Origin: Modicisalibacter xianhensis
GTDB lineage: Bacteria > Pseudomonadota > Gammaproteobacteria > Pseudomonadales > Halomonadaceae
Reading direction: 5' to 3'
Length of the DNA stretch: 64,000 bases
Assembly: GCF_900113605.1 (NCBI RefSeq)
Contig: NZ_FOPY01000008.1
Location: forward strand, 124,001 to 188,000
Under the pieces are notes generated by a model. That model did no database searches and was not told the DNA's origin. It worked only from the letters and a program-made list of their open reading frames with translations. A program made the translations under genes and the position numbers. Of the stretch, positions 8,322 through 17,854 are shown one piece after another; the stretch's first letter is position 1, and each line of letters opens with the position of its first letter.

Positions 8322-8844
8322 GGGTACCTCGACCGGGAATGACCAGGTTGGCATAGTTGCATGGCGTGTGGCGGCTATCCAATTGTTCGCGGAGGATGCC
8401 ATTCCAGGCCGTGCGGCACGCCCCGGTGGAGCCCGGCAGGCAAAAGACCACCGTGGCATTGGCCAATCCGCCCAGGCAGCGGCTCTGTATTGTCGAACTG
8501 CCGATTTCTTGCCAGGAAAGATGGCGAAACAGCTCGCCGAAGCCTTCGATCGTCTTGTCCAAGAGCACACTGACGGCTTCTGGCGTGGAATCGCGTCCAG
8601 TGAAGCCCGTACCTCCAGTGGTCAACACCACCTGAACCGAGGGATCGGCGATCCACCCCGCCACCACGGCGCGAATGCGATACACATCGTCGACGACGAT
8701 CCGTTTGTCTGCGAGCCGGTGGCCAGCGGCCGCGAGGCTCTCGACCAGCGCCTGGCCTGAACGATCGGTGTCTTCCGTCCGGGTATCGGAAACGGTCAGT
8801 ACCGCAACGTTCAACGGAACGAATGCGCTACGTTCCTCGCTCAT
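8314..8844 (-). CDS. moaB: Molybdenum cofactor biosynthesis protein B (MoaB/MogA-like)
   Basis: This 176-residue MoCF-biosynthesis-domain protein acts in molybdopterin adenylylation or related steps. The substrate-binding loop TTGGTGFTGRDSTPEA is intact near residues 75-90. Start ATG at 8844 overlaps the TGA of the DUF1244 gene (ATGA), implying coupling; a longer reading to 8925 lies inside that gene and is rejected. Confidence 0.93.
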   Translation of the reverse strand: MSEERSAFVPLNVAVLTVSDTRTEDTDRSGQALVESLAAAGHRLADKRIVVDDVYRIRAVVAGWIADPSVQVVLTTGGTGFTGRDSTPEAVSVLLDKTIEGFGELFRHLSWQEIGSSTIQSRCLGGLANATVVFCLPGSTGACRTAWNGILREQLDSRHTPCNYANLVIPGRGTHG

Positions 8845-9155
8845 GACTGCTCCTTGGCCTTCTGGCGTGCTTCCAGGGCCTCGAGTTGATCCGGCGTCGC
8901 CGGCTGCTGGTACTTGTCCTTCCACTCGCTGTAGGGCATGCCGTATACATATTCCCGGGCGGTTTCGTAGTCGAGTTCGGCTCCACGCTCATGAGCAGCG
9001 GAAACCAGCCACTTGGACAGGCAATTGCGGCAGAAATCCGCCAGGATCATGAGGTCGATATTCTGGACGTCCTTGTTGGCATCCAGGTGTTGAAGCAGTC
9101 GGCGAAAGGCGGCGGCTTCCAATTCGGTGCGAGTCGCATCGTCCATTTGCTGCAT
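8841..9155 (-). CDS. DUF1244 family protein
   Basis: This is 104 residues of small acidic helical protein with a conserved FCRNCLSKW segment and a YGMPYSEWK motif, characteristic of DUF1244. The function is unknown. ATG at 9155 has AGGAG 8 nt upstream. It overlaps moaB by 4 bp, so it is translationally coupled to molybdenum cofactor genes; that suggests but does not prove a related role. Confidence 0.85.
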   Translation of the reverse strand: MQQMDDATRTELEAAAFRRLLQHLDANKDVQNIDLMILADFCRNCLSKWLVSAAHERGAELDYETAREYVYGMPYSEWKDKYQQPATPDQLEALEARQKAKEQS

Positions 9156-9198
9156 GACAGGGTCTCCTGGGTCAAGTTGGGCAGAGTTTGCGATCCAC

Positions 9199-9831
9199 TC
9201 AGTTTGCTTCACCACGCGTGCATACGGAAAGCACGATGGCGTCGGCAATGCTCGTGGATACCAAGGCATGCCCCATATCGCTATCGAAGTAGATACTGTC
9301 ACCTTGCTCGAGTTCAAGCGGCTCATAAAATTCGGTATAGAGTCGGATGGTGCCGTCAAGCACGATAAGAAACTCTTCCCCATCGTGGCGCACCCACTCG
9401 GAAAACTCATCGAAGCTGCGAGCCCGGACAATGGTCTTGAAGGGGATCATGCGCTTTTGCGCCAGTTGCCAGGACAGTAGCTCATGCTCGTAGGTTGGCG
9501 TCGGGTGCTGCTGGCCCTCGCCGGATCGAGTCAGGTCGCGGCGTCCCGACGTCCGGGATTGCAGCTTGGGTGGGCTGAGCAGTTGCGGAAGATCGATACC
9601 CAGCCCGCTGATCAGCTTCTGTACCGCAGCGAAGGTCGGGGAAATCTGGTCATTCTCGATCTTGGATAGCGTGGAACGCGCCAGTCCGGTACGCCGGCTG
9701 ACGTCCTCCAGCGTCCACTGATTGGCCAGGCGAATCTGCTTTAGCCTCTCACCCAGCCGCAGCGGCTCCACGAATGGCTTGCGGCCCGAGGCGATACGGA
9801 GCGCCGCAGCTTGATCGGTGTTGGCTGACAT
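9199..9831 (-). CDS. XRE-family regulator with C-terminal cupin domain
   Basis: This 210-residue protein has an N-terminal helix-turn-helix (about residues 25-80, with GLARSTLSKIEN in the recognition region) and a C-terminal cupin (about 130-205). The layout is that of PuuR/SutR-like transcription factors, whose cupin may sense a small molecule. It lies 43 nt upstream of the DUF1244-moaB-moeA genes on the same strand. It may control them or itself, but no operator could be assigned. Confidence 0.88.
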   Translation of the reverse strand: MSANTDQAAALRIASGRKPFVEPLRLGERLKQIRLANQWTLEDVSRRTGLARSTLSKIENDQISPTFAAVQKLISGLGIDLPQLLSPPKLQSRTSGRRDLTRSGEGQQHPTPTYEHELLSWQLAQKRMIPFKTIVRARSFDEFSEWVRHDGEEFLIVLDGTIRLYTEFYEPLELEQGDSIYFDSDMGHALVSTSIADAIVLSVCTRGEAN

Positions 9832-9924
9832 GTTGGTTCACTATAGGAAATAAAGTTTCCTCGATCCTACCACAGCCGCTACTGGCCGGGGGCGGCTATC
9901 CGACATGCACTTTATACGTGAGCG

Positions 9925-10878
9925 TCAAATGACTTTCTTTTCTTCCTGAACGAAAGGCTGGCCGAGCAGGGCCTGAACATGCGCAGTTGCACATCTACCC
10001 AGGGCGTCCAGGTCATAGCCGCCTTCAAGTACCGACACCAGGCGGTTACCGGCGTAGATTCGCGCCACATCCATGGCCAGCGTGGTAATCCAATGAAAAT
10101 CCTCGTCCTCAAGACATAGGTCGGCCATCGGGTCGGATCGGTGGGCATCAAAGCCGGCCGACACGAGGATCAGTTCGGGCTGGTGAGCCTGAAGAGCGGG
10201 TAGCCAGTCCCGCTCGATCGCCTGTCGAAATCCACGGCTATCCGTGCCTGCATCCAGCGGAGTACAGACCACATTCTCGGCCTCGGGGCGCAAGTAGCGC
10301 CAAGGGTAAAAGGGATATTGATAACTGGTGCAAATCAGCACGTCCGGGTCATTGGCAAAGATATCGATCGTGCCGTTGCACTGGTGTACGTCGAAGTCGA
10401 GGATGGCCAGGCGCTTCACCCCATGCCTGGCTCGCGCATGAGCGGCGCCCACGGCCACGTTATTGTAGAAGCAGAATCCCATGGCCTCGGCGGCCTCGGC
10501 ATGATGCCCCGGCGGGCGCACGGCACAGAACACATTGTCGGCCTGATGCCGGTAGACCTGGTCGACACCGCGCACCACGGCCCCCGCTGCAAGACGGGCC
10601 ACCTCGAGACTGTGCGGATTCATAAACGTGTCGTTATCGAGATTGATCAGGCCATGCTCGGGAACGCACTTGACGAGTGAAATCAGATGTCGCTGCGGGT
10701 GTACGCGAGCCAGTTGCTCATCGCTGGCCGGTCGTGCTTCCGACTGCATCGTCTGCTGGAGGATACCGGCCAGTGCCATGCGCTTGCGAATGGCTTCCAG
10801 GCGTAGGGGGCTTTCCGGATGCTCCGGCCCCATGTGGTGCAGGTCACAATGGGGGTGCGTAAGAAAGGATGTGATCAT
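9925..10878 (-). CDS. HDAC-like (AcuC/deacetylase superfamily) amidohydrolase
   Basis: This 317-residue histone-deacetylase-superfamily protein removes acyl groups from lysines, polyamines or small amides. Landmarks are RPPGHHAEA (catalytic His pair), the zinc-ligand motif DFDVHQCNG, SAGFDAHRSDP and LEGGYD carrying the catalytic Tyr region. The second His of the usual DVHHGNG is Gln here, but the ligand Asp and His remain. ATG at 10878 has GGAG upstream; the longer reading to 10899 is rejected. It is divergent from a lysine acetyltransferase gene 106 nt away. Confidence 0.9.
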   Translation of the reverse strand: MITSFLTHPHCDLHHMGPEHPESPLRLEAIRKRMALAGILQQTMQSEARPASDEQLARVHPQRHLISLVKCVPEHGLINLDNDTFMNPHSLEVARLAAGAVVRGVDQVYRHQADNVFCAVRPPGHHAEAAEAMGFCFYNNVAVGAAHARARHGVKRLAILDFDVHQCNGTIDIFANDPDVLICTSYQYPFYPWRYLRPEAENVVCTPLDAGTDSRGFRQAIERDWLPALQAHQPELILVSAGFDAHRSDPMADLCLEDEDFHWITTLAMDVARIYAGNRLVSVLEGGYDLDALGRCATAHVQALLGQPFVQEEKKVI

Positions 10879-10984
10879 GGCGGCTCTCCGGAACGACAAG
10901 CTGCGACATTAATTGCGCCCATTGCTTGCATGACAGTGGCAATAAGTCGTACACAGGGGATGACGATGAGCAAGGAGTCAGGTT

Positions 10985-13732
10985 GTGGGCACGCGTTTTC
11001 TACGCCATTTCTTCGAACCGAGAACACTCGCTGTCATCGGAGCTTCCGAAAAACCTCACTCCATGGGCGGTTTAGTCATCCGTAACCTGGAGGATAGCGG
11101 GTTTCCCGGCACCATCTGGGCAATCAATCCGAAAGGCTATGGCAAGGTATACGGCAGGCCTTGCGTCAAGCGCGTAGCCGATCTGCCCGAAGTGCCTGAC
11201 CTGGCCATTGTCTGTTCGCCGGTAGCAACGGTACCCAAGCTGATCCAGCAACTGGGCCGCTTTGGTGTTCGGGCCGCGATGGTACTTTCCGGGGGGTCCT
11301 ACCTGAATGACCATACGGATGACGGCAGCTCGATCCGGGAACAGATGCTGGCGGCAGCCCGTCGCTCGGGTATTCGTGTGCTGGGACCGGAGTGCCTGGG
11401 GCTGGTGGTGCCGGGGCGCAGGCTCAATGCAACCTATGCCAGCCAGCCGGTCAAGCAGGGACGGGTCGCTTATCTCGGCCAGTCAGGGATGCTCGGCAAT
11501 GCCATGATCGACTGGGCGGCAGGCCGGGGCATAGGTTTTTCGCACCTGGTGACGCTGGGCGACAGTATCGATGTGATGCTTCCCGATCTGATCGACTACA
11601 TCAATCAGTTCTCGCCGACCCAGGCAATCCTGCTGCATCTGGAAAGAATCTACGACTCCCAGCACTTCATGACGGCACTGCGCGACGCGTCGCGTAACCG
11701 ACTCGTCCTGGCCATCAAGAGCGGTCGTACTCCCCAATCCGAACTCTCCCATGCGCCACCGACACCGGGCGTTGCCAATCGTGATGTCATTGTCGATGCC
11801 GCCTTGGCCCGTGCCGGGGTAGTGCGGGTGGACAACTCCGACGAGCTGTTCGACGCGCTGGAAACCCTATCGCGCATGAAGCCGCTTCGCGGCGACCGGC
11901 TGGCCATCGTCTCCAATGGCCTGGGCCCGGCTTTGCTGGCCATCGACAAGCTGATCACGGCAGGAGGCAAGCTGGCGGAATTTACCGACCAGACCCGGCA
12001 GGCACTGGTGGATGGCGATTTTGACGTGAGCCTGCCCGGGCGCAACCCGGTCGATCTGGGCGGCAATGCGACCCCGGAGCGCTTCGTCGAGGCGCTGGAA
12101 ATCGTCGCCGGCGACCCTGGCGTCGACAGTGTGCTGGTCGTGCATGCGCCGACGCGCATGGCACCCTCGAAGACCACCGCGGAAGCGGTCATTGCCAACC
12201 GCAAGCGCTTCAAACGCAACCTATTGACCAGTTGGATGGGGCTCGAGGAAGCCTTGTCGGCACGCCACGAATGCAATCTGGCCGGTATTCCTACCTATAT
12301 CTCACCGGAAAAAGCCGTCAAGGCCTTCATGCACATGGTGGATTACCAGCGAGTTCAGGCCCTGCTTCAGGAAACGCCGCCCAGTTTGCCATTTGCCACG
12401 ACGCCAGAAATCCGGGCCCGCTGCCACCGTTTGATCGAGGCCGCCAAGCAGCGCGGCCGAGACCAGATGACTCACGAAGAAACCGGGCAGGTACTTGAGG
12501 CCTACGGCATCCCCACGGCACCAAGCTGCTACGTCTTTTCAGCCGAAGAAGGCGCAGCGCGCGCCGTGGAATTTGAAGGTCGCATGGCGCTGAAGGTAGT
12601 GCATGAACATAACTGTGTGCCATACCGGTACCGCAAGCATCCGCACAAGCTTTCTTCAGGCCTGCTGCAAGATCTCGATACGCCTGAGCAGGTCGCGGAT
12701 GGGGTGCGCCAGTTGGGCGACAAGGTGCGCGAGAAGTTCCCTGACAGCCGCATCTACAGCTATTGCCTGCAGGCCATGCAACGCGGCAAGCATTCCATGC
12801 AGCTATGCGCCGGCATTACGCGAGACCCGATTTTCGGACCCGTCATCGTCTTCGGTATCGGTGGCTACAAGGTCAACGTACTTGCCGACCGGCATGTGGC
12901 TCTCCCCCCGTTGAACATGACGCTTGCCAACGACCTGATATCGCATACCCACGCAGCCAAGCTGATTCTCGAGCATTCGCGCCATCCCGAACGGGACATT
13001 GACCGCCTGTGCCAGTTGCTGGTCAAGCTGTCACAGATCGCCTCCGACCTGCCCGAGCTCAAGGGATTGGAGATCAACCCGCTGCTGCTCAATCGTGACG
13101 GGCTGGTGGCCGTCGATTTCGCCATGGACCTGGGCACGCCGGCTCGGCATGCCATCATGCCGTACCCAGAAGAGTTGCGTGAATGGCTGGTGTTGAAAAA
13201 CGGCATGCAAGTCGAGATCCGCCCCATTCGAGGCGAGGATGCCCCTCTCATTACCGGTTTTCATTCCCAGCTCTCCGAGGAGAGCATTCGCTTCCGCTAC
13301 TTCCATAACAAGGCCGACCTGACCAAGCGCGACCTGTCGATACTGTCCCAGATCAACTACGACCGGCAGATGGCGTTCATCGCCGAGCATGTGCGTACCG
13401 ATGGCAGCAAGGAAATGCTGGGCGTCGTCAGGGTCTGGAATGATCCGGACAACATTCGTACCGAGTTTTCCATCATCATTCGTGACGATCTGCAGGGGCA
13501 GGGGTTGGGCAGCGTACTGATGAACAAGATGATCCGGTACTGCAAGGGGGTCGGTACGCTGGAAATGGTCGGCAAGATCATGGTCGATAACCATCCGATG
13601 CGTGCATTGATGAAGCATCTCGGCTTTACCGTGCACTACAACATGGAAGAGCAGGTCGTCGACGCCGTGCTTCGTCTCAATGAACCTACCAGCGAATGGC
13701 AGCGACACCGCCTGGAAAACCAGCCCTATTGA
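10985..13732 (+). CDS. Pat-type protein lysine acetyltransferase (acyl-CoA synthetase-like + GNAT)
   Basis: This is 915 residues. Domains in order are CoA-binding Rossmann (about 5-130), succinyl-CoA-synthetase-like (about 150-460), ATP-grasp (about 485-700) and C-terminal GNAT acetyltransferase (about 735-890, with GQGLGSVLMNKM acetyl-CoA loop). This is the PatZ/YfiQ architecture, which acetylates and inactivates acetyl-CoA synthetase and other proteins in enterics. GTG at 10985 is chosen because AAGGAG lies upstream and the CoA-binding domain begins directly after it. It is divergent from an HDAC-like deacetylase. Confidence 0.92.
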   Translation: MGTRFLRHFFEPRTLAVIGASEKPHSMGGLVIRNLEDSGFPGTIWAINPKGYGKVYGRPCVKRVADLPEVPDLAIVCSPVATVPKLIQQLGRFGVRAAMVLSGGSYLNDHTDDGSSIREQMLAAARRSGIRVLGPECLGLVVPGRRLNATYASQPVKQGRVAYLGQSGMLGNAMIDWAAGRGIGFSHLVTLGDSIDVMLPDLIDYINQFSPTQAILLHLERIYDSQHFMTALRDASRNRLVLAIKSGRTPQSELSHAPPTPGVANRDVIVDAALARAGVVRVDNSDELFDALETLSRMKPLRGDRLAIVSNGLGPALLAIDKLITAGGKLAEFTDQTRQALVDGDFDVSLPGRNPVDLGGNATPERFVEALEIVAGDPGVDSVLVVHAPTRMAPSKTTAEAVIANRKRFKRNLLTSWMGLEEALSARHECNLAGIPTYISPEKAVKAFMHMVDYQRVQALLQETPPSLPFATTPEIRARCHRLIEAAKQRGRDQMTHEETGQVLEAYGIPTAPSCYVFSAEEGAARAVEFEGRMALKVVHEHNCVPYRYRKHPHKLSSGLLQDLDTPEQVADGVRQLGDKVREKFPDSRIYSYCLQAMQRGKHSMQLCAGITRDPIFGPVIVFGIGGYKVNVLADRHVALPPLNMTLANDLISHTHAAKLILEHSRHPERDIDRLCQLLVKLSQIASDLPELKGLEINPLLLNRDGLVAVDFAMDLGTPARHAIMPYPEELREWLVLKNGMQVEIRPIRGEDAPLITGFHSQLSEESIRFRYFHNKADLTKRDLSILSQINYDRQMAFIAEHVRTDGSKEMLGVVRVWNDPDNIRTEFSIIIRDDLQGQGLGSVLMNKMIRYCKGVGTLEMVGKIMVDNHPMRALMKHLGFTVHYNMEEQVVDAVLRLNEPTSEWQRHRLENQPY

Positions 13733-14053
13733 TTACCGCGAATCAATCGGCACAGGACGTAAGCCAGTAGGCGCGAGCGGACGCCTCACGGTGTCCGAGA
13801 TGCCACTCCCATCCCCTTGCTGAAAAAAGGGCAATCGGGCTGTAACGCTCATGGTTGCTGGCTCCGGTTTTTGAACCGTTGATCAATCATCAGGTTTTCT
13901 GATTTGCCCACTTTTCAATAACTACGTATGATATAAACCCATAACGATTTCTTATCGTCGCGGCAATTCAGCATCTCACTGCGCTATGAATTGCTCCAGA
14001 CACGAGCCAGACGCGCCGCGACAGGAACCGATGGGTAACATACGGACAAGCCG
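13733..14053. other. Intergenic region upstream of proVWX
   Basis: This 321-bp stretch has no convincing gene. It holds a weak GC hairpin (AGGCG/CGCCT, 13769-13786) that could end the acetyltransferase transcript, and the promoter described at 13904-13932. The 3' part, from about 13880 to 13960, is AT-rich relative to the flanks, as expected for a regulated promoter. Confidence 0.5.
13904..13932 (+). promoter_or_regulatory. Sigma70-type promoter for proVWX
   Basis: TTGCCC (13904-13909) is followed after exactly 17 nt by TATGAT (13927-13932). The likely transcription start is near 13940, giving a leader of about 115 nt before proV. Osmotic control is inferred from the genes, not from the sequence. 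Confidence 0.6.
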
Positions 14054-15259
14054 ATGAGCGACAATACACAACAGACCAAGATTCAGGTGCGCGGCCTGAG
14101 CAAGGTCTTCGGCAACCAGCCGAAGAAGGCGCTCGAGCTGCGTGACCAGGGGCTCAAGCGCCCCGAGATTCTCGAAAAGACCGGCCAGACACTCGGCCTC
14201 TCGAACATCACCTTCGATGTCAAGGAAGGTGAGCTTCTCGTTATCATGGGCCTGTCAGGCTCCGGCAAGTCGACGTTGATCCGCTGCCTCAATCGGCTAA
14301 TCGAGCCGACCGAGGGCGATATCATCATTGATGGCGAAAACATCCCCAAGCTCAGCGACAAGGAATTGCTGGAATGCCGTCGCCGGCATTTCTCCATGGT
14401 GTTTCAGCATTTCGCCCTGTTTCCCCACCGCAGCGTACAGCTCAATGCCGAATACGGCTTGGAAATTCGCGGCATCGACAAGGCCGAGCGCGCCCAGAAA
14501 GCCCGCGCGGCCCTCAAGCAGGTCGGCCTGGAAGGATGGGAGGATGCCTTCCCTAGCCAGCTCTCGGGAGGCATGCAACAGCGCGTTGGCCTGGCACGGG
14601 CGCTTGCCAACGACTCGACCGTCCTGTTGATGGACGAGGCGTTCTCGGCCCTCGATCCGCTGATCCGCAAGGACATGCAGCAGGAGCTTCTCGAACTCCA
14701 GCATCGCATGAAAAAGACCACCATCTTCATTACGCATGACCTGGATGAAGCCCTCAATATCGGTGATCGCATCATTCTGCTCAAGGATGGCGAGGTCGTT
14801 CAGATCGGCACGCCGGAAGAGATATTGACCCAGCCCGCCGATGAGTACGTTGCTCGATTCATCGAGGGTGTGGACATGTCTCGCGTACTGACCGCTCGTC
14901 ACGCCATGCGTCCGGTAAGGGCAACGGCAAGGATCGATGACGGTCCGCGCACCGTCCTTCACAAGCTCAGCGAGAACGGCCTTGACTCCATTTACGTGAC
15001 CAGTCGCGAGCGCAAGCTGGTCGGGTTGATCGAAGCCGATGTCGCCAACCGCGCGGCTCGCGACGGCAAGGGCAGCCTCGAAGGGCTGCTCAGTGACGAC
15101 TTCCCGCGTGTCGGTCCCGATGAGCCATTGCACAACCTGTTTGCAATGTTCAACGAGAAAAGTTTCCCCATTGCCGTCGTCGACGATGAGCAGCGCTTGC
15201 TCGGCGTCGTGGTCAAAGGGGCCGTACTGGCGGAACTGGCTGAAGCAGGAGAACAATGA
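14054..15259 (+). CDS. proV: Glycine betaine/proline ABC transporter ATPase ProV
   Basis: This 401-residue ATPase drives a betaine/proline-betaine importer. Walker [10 protein letters not shown] lies near residue 66, signature LSGGMQQR near 174 and Walker [14 protein letters not shown] near 195. The C-terminus (about 285-395) carries the paired CBS region that in OpuA/ProV proteins senses ionic strength. The length matches E. coli ProV (400 residues). It overlaps proW by 4 bp. Confidence 0.95.
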   Translation: MSDNTQQTKIQVRGLSKVFGNQPKKALELRDQGLKRPEILEKTGQTLGLSNITFDVKEGELLVIMGLSGSGKSTLIRCLNRLIEPTEGDIIIDGENIPKLSDKELLECRRRHFSMVFQHFALFPHRSVQLNAEYGLEIRGIDKAERAQKARAALKQVGLEGWEDAFPSQLSGGMQQRVGLARALANDSTVLLMDEAFSALDPLIRKDMQQELLELQHRMKKTTIFITHDLDEALNIGDRIILLKDGEVVQIGTPEEILTQPADEYVARFIEGVDMSRVLTARHAMRPVRATARIDDGPRTVLHKLSENGLDSIYVTSRERKLVGLIEADVANRAARDGKGSLEGLLSDDFPRVGPDEPLHNLFAMFNEKSFPIAVVDDEQRLLGVVVKGAVLAELAEAGEQ

Positions 15260-16101
15260 TGGCGATCGACATCCCTCGCATTCCGCTTGGCGACTGGATC
15301 GAAGGCGGGCTCGACTTTCTGACCTCGGAATACTCGATGGTTACGCGCGGCATTTCGCGCTTCACGCAGACCGGTATCAATGCCCTCAACGACGGGTTGA
15401 TGTGGATGCCGGCTTGGGCACTCATGGCCTTGATCGGCCTGCTGTGCTGGCGACTGTCGGGTATTCGCCTGGCCATCGGTGCAGTACTCGGTCTCGTACT
15501 GATCTGGAATCTGGGGCTTTGGGATCCGATGATCGAGTCGTTGACCCTGGTTGTCATCGCCACGTTCGTCGCGGTCCTCATCGCCTTGCCACTCGGTATA
15601 TTCGCGGCACTGTCAGACCGGTTCTATAGCATGATCATGCCGATACTGGATTTCATGCAGACCATGCCGGCCTTCGTTTATCTGATTCCGGCCATCCCGT
15701 TCTTCGGCATCGGTTCGGTATCTGCCATTTTCGCTACCGTGATCTTTTCCATGCCTCCGGCGATCCGCTTCACGACGCTGGGTATTCGCCAGGTGCCCAA
15801 GGACCTGGTCGAAGCTGCGGATGCCTTCGGCTCGACGCGTGGCCAGAAACTGATCAAGGTGCAGTTGCCGCTCTCGTTGCCCACCATCATGGCAGGGATC
15901 AACCAAACCATCATGCTGGCTCTGTCGATGGTCGTCATTGCCGCAATGATCGGGGCGGACGGGCTGGGCAACGAAGTCTGGAAAGCCATTCAGCGCTTGC
16001 GTCCCGGCGACGGGTTCGAAGCCGGTATTGCCGTGGTTATCCTGGCAATGATCCTGGACCGCCTGACCCAGGCGCTTCGCAACACCAAGAAAGCTAAATA
16101 A
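15256..16101 (+). CDS. proW: Glycine betaine/proline ABC transporter permease ProW
   Basis: This 281-residue inner-membrane permease has the binding-protein-dependent transport fold. An EAADAFGSTRGQKLIKVQLPL coupling-helix segment near residues 190-210 contacts ProV. Its start overlaps the end of proV (ATGA-type overlap). It is shorter at the N-terminus than E. coli ProW, as in many non-enteric homologues. Confidence 0.95.
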   Translation: MMAIDIPRIPLGDWIEGGLDFLTSEYSMVTRGISRFTQTGINALNDGLMWMPAWALMALIGLLCWRLSGIRLAIGAVLGLVLIWNLGLWDPMIESLTLVVIATFVAVLIALPLGIFAALSDRFYSMIMPILDFMQTMPAFVYLIPAIPFFGIGSVSAIFATVIFSMPPAIRFTTLGIRQVPKDLVEAADAFGSTRGQKLIKVQLPLSLPTIMAGINQTIMLALSMVVIAAMIGADGLGNEVWKAIQRLRPGDGFEAGIAVVILAMILDRLTQALRNTKKAK

Positions 16102-16116
16102 CAACGCCTGTCAGAC

Positions 16117-16136
16117 CCGGCCCGTCAGCGGGCCGG
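16117..16136 (+). repeat. GC-rich hairpin between proW and proX
   Basis: CCGGCCCG (16117-16124) pairs with CGGGCCGG (16129-16136) around a TCAG loop. There is no T-run, so it is more likely an RNA-stabilising or processing hairpin than a full terminator. Such hairpins often permit higher output of the downstream binding protein. Confidence 0.6.
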
Positions 16137-16201
16137 TATATGCAAGTGACCACTGGTCCGTGGGCCGGTAAGTCGTCCAAATCATCCAGAAGGGGAAAGT
16201 G

Positions 16202-17077
16202 ATGAAAACGATAAACACACTGTCTCGCGCCGTTCGCTATGGCTCCGTGCTGATGATAGCCGGTATCGGTTTTGCCGCTGGCACGGTCCAGGCGCAGGAC
16301 AAGGGAACGGTCGAACTGGCGTATGTCGAATGGGCCTCTGAAGTGGCCTCGACTAATGTGGTACGCGCCGTCCTCGAGCAGATGGGATATGAAGTCGACA
16401 TGTCCTCGCTGTCCGCGGCTGCCATGTGGCAGGCGGTGGCTTATGGTGATGCTGATGCCATGGTAGCCGCGTGGCTGCCGACAACCCACGAAAATTATTA
16501 TGAGCAAACCAAGGAGCAGGTCGTCGATCTGGGCGCCAACCTGGAAGGAACCAAGCTTGGCCTTGTGGTACCCGCTTACACCGACATCACTTCCATCGAC
16601 CAGTTGGACGATAAGGCCGATGCGATCAATGGTGAGATTGTCGGTATCGATCCCGGCGCCGGCCTGATGGGCCTGACCGAGGATGTCATCGAAGAATACG
16701 GTCTTGGCGATATCCAACTGCAATCAGGTAGCGGCGCGACCATGACAGCGGCGCTACAAGCAGCGATCAACAATCAAGAAGACATCGTTGTGACCGGCTG
16801 GACACCACATTGGATGTTTGCCCGCTGGGATCTGAAATATCTCGAAGACCCCAAGAACGTCTATGGTGGTGCGGAAGAGATCCATACCATCGTGCGGCAA
16901 GGATTAAAAGAAGACATGCCGGAAGTGCATGCCTTGTTGGACAATTTTTCCTGGACGCCCGAGCAGATGGGTGAAGTCATGCTGATGAACCAGGAAGAGG
17001 GCAGCGATCCTTACGAAAATGCCAAGCAGTGGGTAGAAGAAAATCCGGATATCGTATCCGAGTGGATGGGAAAGTAA
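16202..17077 (+). CDS. proX: Glycine betaine-binding periplasmic protein ProX/OpuAC
   Basis: This 291-residue protein has a Sec signal peptide (positively charged start, hydrophobic core VLMIAGIGFAAG, cleavage after VQA). The mature part matches OpuAC-type binding proteins, with conserved tryptophans (WASE, WLPT, WTPHWMF) likely forming the aromatic cage for the quaternary ammonium group. ATG at 16202 follows GGGGAAAG; a GTG three bases earlier is also in frame. A terminator follows at 17100-17124. Confidence 0.95.
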   Translation: MKTINTLSRAVRYGSVLMIAGIGFAAGTVQAQDKGTVELAYVEWASEVASTNVVRAVLEQMGYEVDMSSLSAAAMWQAVAYGDADAMVAAWLPTTHENYYEQTKEQVVDLGANLEGTKLGLVVPAYTDITSIDQLDDKADAINGEIVGIDPGAGLMGLTEDVIEEYGLGDIQLQSGSGATMTAALQAAINNQEDIVVTGWTPHWMFARWDLKYLEDPKNVYGGAEEIHTIVRQGLKEDMPEVHALLDNFSWTPEQMGEVMLMNQEEGSDPYENAKQWVEENPDIVSEWMGK

Positions 17078-17099
17078 TCTAGCCTGCTGGACCAGAGAG

Positions 17100-17124
17100 C
17101 GCCCGACCGCATGGTCGGGCGTTT
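17100..17124 (+). terminator. Terminator of proVWX
   Basis: CGCCCGACC pairs perfectly with GGTCGGGCG around a 4-nt loop and is followed by TTT. It sits 22 nt after proX, before the convergent pdxH. Confidence 0.75.
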
Positions 17125-17137
17125 GCATGCATGACCC

Positions 17138-17782
17138 TCAGGGAGCCAGTCGCACCTTCATCCAGCCATGGCCCTCATGGCGACTGTAACGCAGTCGATC
17201 GTGCAAGCGATCCTCCTGGCCCTGCCAGAATTCGACGACCGATGGCTCGATGCGATATCCCCCCCAATGGTTGGGGCGCTTGACCGGTTGACCATCATAG
17301 ACCTGCTCGAAACGATGCTTGCGCTCTTCCAGCCAGGTGCGATCGGGAATCTCCACACTCTGCTGCGAAATCCAGGCACTTAGCTGGCTATTGCGCGGGC
17401 GGCTGAAGAAGTAGGCATCCGATGCCTCACGACCAACCTGCGTCACCTTGCCTTCGATACGCACTTGGCGCTGCACGGTGGGCCACCAGAAGACCAGGGC
17501 GGCATGAGGCACATTGGCCAGTTCACTACCTTTATGGCTCTGGTAGTTGGTATAGAACACGAACCCCTCATCATCGATGCCCTTGAGCAGCACGATACGG
17601 GCATGCGGCAAGCCTTGGCTATCGACCGTAGCCAGCGTCATCGCATTGGCGTCGTAGGGCTCGTTTTCCAGGGCGAGTGCCAGCCAGTCCTGAAACAGCG
17701 GAAGCGGGGTGTCGGGCGACGTCGTCGTATCCAGATGGTTTCCCGTATAGTTGCGTCGGACATCGGCAATATCGCGAATCAT
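17138..17782 (-). CDS. pdxH: Pyridoxamine/pyridoxine 5'-phosphate oxidase
   Basis: This 214-residue FMN enzyme makes pyridoxal 5'-phosphate. Family landmarks are RIVLLKG, FYTNYQSHKG, the central SRPRNSQLSAWIS segment and the C-terminal RIEPSVVEFWQG...RLHDR region. ATG at 17782 with AGGAG upstream gives the usual length; the frame extends upstream to 17836 but that part does not look like PdxH. Confidence 0.95.
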   Translation of the reverse strand: MIRDIADVRRNYTGNHLDTTTSPDTPLPLFQDWLALALENEPYDANAMTLATVDSQGLPHARIVLLKGIDDEGFVFYTNYQSHKGSELANVPHAALVFWWPTVQRQVRIEGKVTQVGREASDAYFFSRPRNSQLSAWISQQSVEIPDRTWLEERKHRFEQVYDGQPVKRPNHWGGYRIEPSVVEFWQGQEDRLHDRLRYSRHEGHGWMKVRLAP

Positions 17783-17854
17783 GGCGCTCTCCTGATATTT
17801 TCCTTTCATCTTCGCCGCTGACGGCCCTGGGCTCAAGATGATTGTATGCTTGGC

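Noticed and set aside
14297-15256. A 319-residue minus-strand frame opposite proV
   Set aside because: ProV is complete with Walker motifs; the antisense frame has no recognisable domain and no ribosome-binding site.
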